From NCBI RefSeq assembly GCF_007744255.1, contig NZ_CP036267.1:2483500-2547499 (forward strand): a stretch of 64,000 nucleotides of DNA, written 5' to 3'. The translations under genes and the position numbers were made by a program. Source of the stretch: Thalassoglobus polymorphus (GTDB lineage: Bacteria; Planctomycetota; Planctomycetia; Planctomycetales; Planctomycetaceae). Below, one piece after another: positions 58,522-64,000 of the stretch. The notes beneath the pieces are model-generated. The model saw only the letters and a program-made list of their open reading frames with translations, did not search any database and was not told where the DNA came from. How positions within the stretch are numbered: position 1 is the first letter of the stretch; each line of letters starts with the position of its first letter.

Positions 58522-59802
58522 ATGACATTCGGCGTCATTGAATTATTGTTACTCAGCTTTCTGCTGCTGGTTGTCCCGGGCGTCCTTGGAGGGGCTGCGT
58601 TGACAGGAACATCGAAGCAATCATGTAGCCGCGTCGATTGGTCGAAAGTGTTTTTCGTCTTCCTCGGAATTCCGTTTCTATTGATCGCAGCTGTTGTTGG
58701 GCTGTTTTTTGTACGGAACAGCCAAGTCCAGCATGCTCATGTCGAACAAAGCCGATTAGAAGCGAAGCAAAACTTGGCTGTTGTTGCAGATCAAATTCGA
58801 GCGAGCGAATCAAAGGCTTTGCATCAAGATGAAGATAGTGAGCATCATGATCCTAATTCGCATTCCGAGCAGCATGAACATGCTGGCGGACATACCAGTT
58901 ACAATTCGCATGGAATGACTGACTTCAGCCCCCGACATGATACTGAAGTCGTTTACGACAATTTTACCAAAGCAACTGAAAAACATTCGAGTTGGGCGAT
59001 GACTTTCACCTTAGGAGTAATTGGGCTGCTTGTGCTAGGCAGTCTTGTCTGGTTCGGGAGGAAGAGGCCAGTACTTACAGTTTGCTGTTTTCTTGGGATA
59101 GCCGCTGTAGGGCTACTCGGGGGATATAGCGCTACTGAGGTTTCACCTTCACAGCATGTCACTCACGCTGATGCGGAACTTCGCGAGTTAATAGATGCCG
59201 AAGATGTCTCCACTGCGGCTGACGATCTGATCCCTGTCAACGAAGAAAACGAACAGGGAAACGAAGAGGGGCCGTTAGCCATTCGAGAAATTACACACCG
59301 TTATCAAGGGACAACTGGGACTCGTTCTCAAACACTCTCAGAAATTCCAGCTTGGGTTGAAGAAGCGAATGGTCAGAATCTTGTTCGTCCCAAACAGGGA
59401 GAGATTGTCCTGGTTTCAAAACGATACTCATCTCTGGATGAAGCAAAATTGGAACTTAAGCCGATTGCAAACTCCTTGATCCAGTCTGAACTGGCGAGAA
59501 CTTATCCCGAGATGCGAGGAACGACCTTTTCAGTTGAGAGTTTTCTCAGCAGCAAAATCCTGGAGCAAGAGTGCGAGATCATCTGGCCTTTTAAAGTTCG
59601 GGAATTCACCGGGGAAATGAAGCAACTCGCCTGGAAGCTCGACATCAGTGAGTCAACGAAAAGGAAACTCTATGCGCATTGGCAAAACGGAGCTCGTCAG
59701 GATCGATTAGCGATTCTCGGAACCGGTCTCGGACTGCTCACTCTGTTCTTCGGTGCCGGTGCGATTGTGGCTCGGCGACGCGATTCGAATCGTGTCTCAT
59801 AG
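58522..59802 (+). CDS. Membrane protein with His-rich extramembrane loop
   Basis: A 426-aa protein with no recognised family. Membrane segments at about 5-30, 42-65, 155-175 and 180-200 plus one near the C-terminus (LAILGTGLGLLTLFFGAGAIV). Between the second and third lies a histidine-rich stretch (about 98-135, with HHDPNSHSEQHEHAGGH), which could bind metal ions. A second soluble part (about 215-395) has a beta pattern with SKRYSSLDEAKLELKPIA. The first ATG with a good context is 58522; a TTG at 58516 also exists. It follows the kinase gene in the same direction after 144 nt. Confidence 0.7.
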   Translation: MTFGVIELLLLSFLLLVVPGVLGGAALTGTSKQSCSRVDWSKVFFVFLGIPFLLIAAVVGLFFVRNSQVQHAHVEQSRLEAKQNLAVVADQIRASESKALHQDEDSEHHDPNSHSEQHEHAGGHTSYNSHGMTDFSPRHDTEVVYDNFTKATEKHSSWAMTFTLGVIGLLVLGSLVWFGRKRPVLTVCCFLGIAAVGLLGGYSATEVSPSQHVTHADAELRELIDAEDVSTAADDLIPVNEENEQGNEEGPLAIREITHRYQGTTGTRSQTLSEIPAWVEEANGQNLVRPKQGEIVLVSKRYSSLDEAKLELKPIANSLIQSELARTYPEMRGTTFSVESFLSSKILEQECEIIWPFKVREFTGEMKQLAWKLDISESTKRKLYAHWQNGARQDRLAILGTGLGLLTLFFGAGAIVARRRDSNRVS

Positions 59803-59963
59803 CGAAGGATTTACAGCCGATTCGTGATGCGTTCTGTCCTCTCACTCATCTGATCCAATGTCTCTGTATGTTAAGGAGATGTGCTGTCTACTGTTTCTCT
59901 CTCGAAGAGTATCAAAGCAATCTGCTACAATAACGTTCTGTAAGACCCAACCGGAGCAGAACG

Positions 59964-61418
59964 ATGTCGAGACAGTCGATGCATTTCGCGCAACTTGAGC
60001 AGTTAACCAGACGGCACTTCCTTAAAGAGAGTACTGTTGGCTTGGGAGGAATCGCACTCGCTGGCCTTTTGGGTGCGGAGTCGGCAACCGCTCAGACTCG
60101 TGTGAATCCATTGGCTCCAAGGCAACCGCACTTTGCAGCCAAAGCGAAGAACATTATCTATCTGCATATGGCTGGCTCGCCTCCGCAGCATGATCTCTTT
60201 GACTACAAGCCAAAGCTCGTCGAGATGACCGGTCAGCCCTGTCCTGAGGAACTGACACAGGGAGAGCGGTTTGCTTTCATTAAGGGAACGCCCAAGCTCT
60301 TGGGAACGCCGCATCATTTCTCTCAACGTGGGGAAAGTGGAGCTTGGATTTCAGACATTCTTCCCAAAATTTCCGAGCAGGTTGACGATCTCTGTTTTGT
60401 CAAATCGATGTACACTGACCAGTTCAACCATGCTCCCGCGCAACTGCTGCTCTATACCGGTTCGCCACGTCAGGGGCGGCCATCAATGGGTTCGTGGGTG
60501 ACATACGGACTAGGGGCGGAAAATGAAAACCTGCCCGGATTTGTTGTTCTGATCTCAGGGGGAACTTCTCCAAGTGCCGGAAAGAATGCCTGGGGCAGCG
60601 GTTTTTTGCCTTCGGTGTACCAAGGTGTTCAATGTCGCTCGAAAGGTGACCCGGTGCTTTACGTCAGCAATCCGGAAGGAATGGATCGGAAGACTCGTGA
60701 ATTGACAATTGACTCAATTCGTCAGCTCAATGAGCTTCAGGCTCAGCAATTTGGAAGTCCGGAAACGTTGACCCGTATTGCTCAGTATGAACTCGCATTT
60801 CGAATGCAGATGTCCGTCCCCGAAGTGATGGACCTCAATGCCGAGCCCAAACATATTCAGGAAGCCTACGGAGCAAAGCCCGGCGAGGCGAGTTTCGGAA
60901 ACAATTGTTTACTTGCGCGTCGTCTTGTTGAAAAGGGAGTGCGACACGTTCAACTCTTCGATTGGGGCTGGGATTTCCATGGCAATTCGAAGGGGAACGA
61001 TATTAAAGACTCACTTCCTGGTCGCTGTCAGCCTATGGATCAAGCGGTCGCTGCACTGATTGCCGATTTGAAAGAACGTGGTTTACTGGATGAAACTCTG
61101 GTTGTGTGGAGCGGAGAGTTCGGGCGGACACCTCTCAATGAAGAACGAAATGGCTCGAAATTTCTGGGCCGTGATCATCATCCTCACTGCTTCACAATTT
61201 TCATGGCTGGTGGTGGAATCAAACCAGGAATGACATACGGAAAGACCGACGAATTTGGTTATTTTGTGACCGAGGACAAAGTCCATGTTCATGATCTTCA
61301 GGCGACAATCATGAATCAGCTCGGTTTCGATCACACTCGTTTAACGTATCGATTCCAAGGCCGCGACTATCGATTGACTGACGTTCATGGTCATGTGATC
61401 GACGATTTGCTGGCGTAA
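59964..61418 (+). CDS. DUF1501 protein with Tat signal
   Basis: A 484-aa protein beginning with a twin-arginine signal (TRRHFLKES, residues 15-23, then GLGGIALAGLL). It carries the DUF1501 pattern: KNIIYLHMAGSPPQHDLFDYKP, HFSQRGESGAWISDILP, FNHAPAQLLLYTGSPRQGRPSMGSWV, DWGWDFHGNSKGNDI, VVWSGEFGRTPLNE and GRDHHPHCFTIFMAGGG. DUF1501 resembles the alkaline-phosphatase/sulfatase fold and usually sits beside a DUF1549/DUF1553 cytochrome-like gene; no such partner lies in this window. GGAG precedes ATG 59964. Function unknown, presumed extracytoplasmic. Confidence 0.92.
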   Translation: MSRQSMHFAQLEQLTRRHFLKESTVGLGGIALAGLLGAESATAQTRVNPLAPRQPHFAAKAKNIIYLHMAGSPPQHDLFDYKPKLVEMTGQPCPEELTQGERFAFIKGTPKLLGTPHHFSQRGESGAWISDILPKISEQVDDLCFVKSMYTDQFNHAPAQLLLYTGSPRQGRPSMGSWVTYGLGAENENLPGFVVLISGGTSPSAGKNAWGSGFLPSVYQGVQCRSKGDPVLYVSNPEGMDRKTRELTIDSIRQLNELQAQQFGSPETLTRIAQYELAFRMQMSVPEVMDLNAEPKHIQEAYGAKPGEASFGNNCLLARRLVEKGVRHVQLFDWGWDFHGNSKGNDIKDSLPGRCQPMDQAVAALIADLKERGLLDETLVVWSGEFGRTPLNEERNGSKFLGRDHHPHCFTIFMAGGGIKPGMTYGKTDEFGYFVTEDKVHVHDLQATIMNQLGFDHTRLTYRFQGRDYRLTDVHGHVIDDLLA

Positions 61419-61497
61419 GTTCGCCGTGTTCTAAACTCAGTTGACTCAGGCTGTTGGTTCATTTTTATTTCATATTCAAAAGGTACGGGAGTTGTTG

Positions 61498-62241
61498 ATG
61501 TCAGATGTGATGGCGGTTGTTTTGGCAGCTGGGAAAAGTCAGCGGATGAAGTCGGAATTGCCGAAAGTTCTTCATGAAGTTTGCGGACGTTCCATGGTGG
61601 ACCATGTGCTTATTGCAGCCCGAGCAGCTGGCGCCAAAAAAATTGTCGTCGTCGTGGGACATAAAGCCGAAGAAGTTCAAGCCGCCCTCGAACATCAGGA
61701 AGATGTCCACTTCGCTCTTCAAGAAGAGCAACTTGGGACTGGTCACGCGGTGATGTGTTGCCGCGAACACTTGGCTGAGCATGAAGGGCCGGTTCTGGTA
61801 CTCACCGGGGATACTCCCCTGCTCCGTGGGGAATCTCTTTCTGCACTTATTGATGAGATGAATCAGCTTCAGGCTGCGTGCGTTGTGGGAACAGCGAAGA
61901 CGGAGAACAACAAAGGGCTTGGCCGAATTGTCCGGGACGATCAGCAACAATTTTTGCGTATCGTGGAAGAGAAAGATGCCTCGGAGGAGGAGAAGAAGAT
62001 CACTGAGATCAACACCGGGTGTTTTGCTTTTGATGGTCCGTCACTGGTTTCAGCGCTCGATGATGTGAAGCCTAATAATGTCCAAGGGGAGTATTATCTC
62101 ACCGATTGCGCCGAGATTCTCCGAGCACGCGGAAAGAGAGTCGCTGCGGCGTGCCGTTTGGATATCGCCGAAGCGATGGGGGTGAATACTCAAGAACAAT
62201 TGGCGGAAGTTGAGAAGGTCATGAAGCAACGGATGCAGTGA
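61498..62241 (+). CDS. UDP-GlcNAc pyrophosphorylase-type nucleotidyltransferase (GlmU N-domain only)
   Basis: A 247-aa nucleotidyltransferase. AVVLAAGKSQRMKSELPKVLHEVCGR, EEQLGTGHAV, LVLTGDTPLL and GEYYLTDCAEIL are those of the uridylyltransferase half of GlmU. The C-terminal left-handed beta-helix acetyltransferase half of full-length GlmU (about 450 aa) is missing; the acetyltransferase would have to be elsewhere in the genome. GGGAG precedes ATG 61498, which was chosen over 61441. It begins a three-gene plus-strand run with the flavin oxidase (27 nt gap) and rmlA (52 nt gap). Confidence 0.85.
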   Translation: MSDVMAVVLAAGKSQRMKSELPKVLHEVCGRSMVDHVLIAARAAGAKKIVVVVGHKAEEVQAALEHQEDVHFALQEEQLGTGHAVMCCREHLAEHEGPVLVLTGDTPLLRGESLSALIDEMNQLQAACVVGTAKTENNKGLGRIVRDDQQQFLRIVEEKDASEEEKKITEINTGCFAFDGPSLVSALDDVKPNNVQGEYYLTDCAEILRARGKRVAAACRLDIAEAMGVNTQEQLAEVEKVMKQRMQ

Positions 62242-62256
62242 CTTTTCTTCAGAATC

Positions 62257-62262
62257 AAGGAG
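62257..62262 (+). promoter_or_regulatory. Ribosome binding site supporting a TTG start
   Basis: AAGGAG with a six-base spacer to TTG 62269; no ATG or GTG is suitably placed, so TTG is the start of the flavin oxidase gene. Confidence 0.75.
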
Positions 62263-62268
62263 TTCGAA

Positions 62269-62895
62269 TTGAAAACATTTTTGAATCTTTTAGACGATTT
62301 TGAAAAGCTGACGACTCAGATTTGGAGCAACCTCGAATCGTCTGCGGGCGAACCTGATCAGCCTTGGTCTCTCGCTCAATTTGCTTCAATGAGTAAACAG
62401 GGCCCTGAGCTTCGCACGCTCGTCCTTCGGCGTTGTGAGCCAGAGAGTCGAACGTTGACCTGGCATACCGATTTACGATCGCCGAAGTGTCAGCAGATTC
62501 TCGATGATTGCAGGACCTCAGTTCTGTTTTGGGATCCGGTCGAGCGAGTCCAACTGACTCTGAGGGGAACGAGTGTCGTCCGGTCCATTGGGCCACGTGT
62601 TGATCAGGCATGGGAACAGAGCAAGTTGATCAGCCGGCGAGCCTATTTGGGGAACCTGACTCCCGGGACAAAGCAAGAACAAATGTGCGTCAACTTCCCA
62701 GAGGAGTTTGCTGATCGTCCGCCGTCTGAGTCAGAATCGGAGGATGGGAAGACAAATTTTGGCGTCATTACCACTCGAATTCAGGAAATGGACCTCGTTA
62801 TTTTGCGACAAACCGGGAATGTGCGTGCTAAGTTCTACTGGAAGGCCGACGAATCAGGAGAAGGAAGCTGGGAAGCGTCCTGGGTTTGTCCGTAG
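62269..62895 (+). CDS. Pyridoxamine 5'-phosphate oxidase-like flavoprotein
   Basis: A 208-aa protein of the split-barrel PNPOx-like fold, close to the Alr4036 type. Visible: QIWSNLESSAGEPDQPWSLAQFASM near the N-terminus, LRTLVLRRCEPESRTLTWHTDLRSPK (flavin-binding strand region), VLFWDPVERVQLTLRGTSVV, and a C-terminal LRQTGNVRAKFYW. True PNPOx makes pyridoxal phosphate; Alr4036-type members lack proven activity. The start is TTG 62269. It sits between two sugar-nucleotide genes, which may be only a convenience of transcription. Confidence 0.8.
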   Translation: MKTFLNLLDDFEKLTTQIWSNLESSAGEPDQPWSLAQFASMSKQGPELRTLVLRRCEPESRTLTWHTDLRSPKCQQILDDCRTSVLFWDPVERVQLTLRGTSVVRSIGPRVDQAWEQSKLISRRAYLGNLTPGTKQEQMCVNFPEEFADRPPSESESEDGKTNFGVITTRIQEMDLVILRQTGNVRAKFYWKADESGEGSWEASWVCP

Positions 62896-62947
62896 TTCGT
62901 GTTGAAAAGAAATTCGCGCTGAAAAGAAGTAAATAGTTAGGGAAGAG

Positions 62948-63862
62948 ATGAAGCAAGTCGTGAAGAAGGGAATCATTCTAGCCGGGGGAGCGGGAACGCG
63001 GCTACATCCGATGACTTCGGTGATCAGTAAACAATTGTTGCCGATTTATGACAAGCCGATGGTTTACTATCCGCTGAGTGTCCTGCTGCTATCCGGGATT
63101 CGCGAGATTCTGCTCATCAGCACCCCGGAAGATCTTCCCAATTACCAACGACTTCTCGGTGATGGTTCTCAGTTGGGAATCTCGATTCAATATGTGCAGC
63201 AGGATGCACCTCGGGGGCTGGCAGAAGCCTTTATCCTGGGGGAAAAGTTCATCGGATCGGATTCTGTTTGCCTCGTACTCGGAGACAATGTTTTCTATGG
63301 GCACGACTTTCAAAAACTGTTGATCAGTGCAGCGTCACGAAAATCTGGAGCGACCGTTTTTGCTTACCGTGTTCGTGATCCCCAGCGTTATGGTGTCATC
63401 TCATTTGACCAGGAAGGGAAGCCGGTCGATATCATCGAGAAACCAGAAGCTCCGAAGTCTCGCTATGCGGTCACCGGGCTCTACTTTTACGACAACGATG
63501 TCATCGAAGTTGCGAAAGCAGTGCAGCCTTCCGCTCGAGGAGAACTCGAAATTACATCCGTCAATCAGCATTACCTTGATGCCAAGAAACTGCATGTCGA
63601 AATGATGGGCCGTGGCTATGCCTGGCTCGATACCGGAACACCTTCAGCGCTGTTGCAGGCATCTGGATTTGTGGAAGCTGTGGAAATGCGTCAGGGGCAA
63701 AAGATTTGTGTCCCTGAAGAAATCGCATGGCAACTTGGGTTCATTAGCGATGATGAATTGATTCAACTCGCTGAGCCGCTGAAAAAAAATGCCTACGGAG
63801 AATACCTTCTTGACCTGCTCAAGCAGGGACGCGACGAAAGTGTGATCCGGCTCGAACAGTAA
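62948..63862 (+). CDS. rmlA: Glucose-1-phosphate thymidylyltransferase RmlA
   Basis: A 304-aa enzyme making dTDP-glucose from glucose 1-phosphate and dTTP, first step to dTDP-rhamnose. Seen: GIILAGGAGTRLHPMT (nucleotide site), KQLLPIYDKPMVYYPLSVLL, QQDAPRGLAEAFILGEKF, VLGDNVFYG (metal-binding Asp), VIEVAKAVQPSARGELEIT and WLDTGTPSALLQA. Length is typical. GGAAGAG precedes ATG 62948. The remaining rml genes are not in this window; they may follow beyond 64000. Confidence 0.94.
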   Translation: MKQVVKKGIILAGGAGTRLHPMTSVISKQLLPIYDKPMVYYPLSVLLLSGIREILLISTPEDLPNYQRLLGDGSQLGISIQYVQQDAPRGLAEAFILGEKFIGSDSVCLVLGDNVFYGHDFQKLLISAASRKSGATVFAYRVRDPQRYGVISFDQEGKPVDIIEKPEAPKSRYAVTGLYFYDNDVIEVAKAVQPSARGELEITSVNQHYLDAKKLHVEMMGRGYAWLDTGTPSALLQASGFVEAVEMRQGQKICVPEEIAWQLGFISDDELIQLAEPLKKNAYGEYLLDLLKQGRDESVIRLEQ

Positions 63863-64000
63863 ATTCCCACCGCGTCTCATTTCTAGCTGCGATGAGTGAT
63901 TGTTGTTATTCTTGTCAGCAAGATCAGATTGACACTCGACCGGTTTTCAAGAAATGACGCCGAGGATTGATGTTTCGTTTTGCGATGAGAAATTTGCTAA

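Noticed and set aside
59964-61418. DUF1501 as part of a DUF1549/DUF1553 operon
   Set aside because: No such partner gene is found on either side within the window.
1-64000. tRNA, rRNA or prophage genes
   Set aside because: No tRNA arm patterns, rRNA stretches, integrase, capsid or terminase motifs were noticed; a tRNA scan would be needed to exclude tRNAs fully.

Overview
This window looks like chromosomal DNA from a planctomycete of the Planctomycetaceae type (Gimesia, Rubinisphaera or Thalassoglobus-like, probably aquatic). The basis is gene content: DUF1501 with a Tat signal, a DUF1080/sugar-dehydrogenase fusion, two formylglycine sulfatases, a BNR sialidase-like protein, exported EF-hand and TPR proteins, a membrane-anchored Ser/Thr kinase, BatA/VWA proteins, and many lineage-restricted exported proteins. 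Genes sit on both strands in short operons. No rRNA, tRNA, CRISPR array, prophage or transposase was recognised, so this reads as core chromosome with lineage-specific accessory genes.

Layout. 0.4-6.9 kb: small CsrA-like ORF, TruD, hotdog thioesterase, sirtuin, ComEC, DUF2237. 7-14 kb: exported EF-hand protein with a long hairpin terminator, then four exported or membrane proteins forming two duplicated families (a CCFG-motif domain pair and a CPxC-start pair). 14-26 kb: exported TPR protein, triple RidA-like protein, DUF1080-GSDH fusion, WXG100-like protein, sulfatase, UxaE-type epimerase and sialidase-like protein; this part has a glycan-degradation flavour. 26-32 kb: PpnP, then a MoxR-type AAA ATPase, a DUF5682 protein and a CoxE-like VWA protein (the last two overlap by 4 nt) and a DinB-like protein. 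32-37 kb: DUF997 plus Na+/solute symporter with a large extra domain, then an M20 amidohydrolase. 37-50 kb: 1361-aa uncharacterised protein, BatA-VWA protein, small conserved protein, M24-fold pseudo-peptidase, FAD oxidoreductase, DUF6263-like lipoprotein, 2TM/RCK potassium channel. 50-64 kb: second sulfatase, threonine synthase, two coiled-coil membrane proteins, FHA-like protein, membrane Ser/Thr kinase, His-rich membrane protein, DUF1501, then GlmU-type nucleotidyltransferase, flavin oxidase and RmlA for sugar-nucleotide supply.

Across the window the gaps carry two families of imperfectly palindromic intergenic repeats, here called A (about 60-85 bp, ends near TAGAACTGATCC and GGACCGGTTCTA) and B (about 60-110 bp, core TGTTCGCCACGAGGCAG, often ending in CTAGAGCA or its complement). 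Several A and B copies lie side by side. No mobile enzyme is linked to them. They also create false N-terminal extensions of neighbouring reading frames, so several starts were moved downstream.

Strongest candidates for a little-described system: the MoxR-DUF5682-VWA cassette with a 14-bp tandem repeat just upstream; the duplicated exported cysteine-pair locus at 9-13.8 kb; and the composite A/B repeats. All functional statements come from reading motifs by eye; no database search was run.
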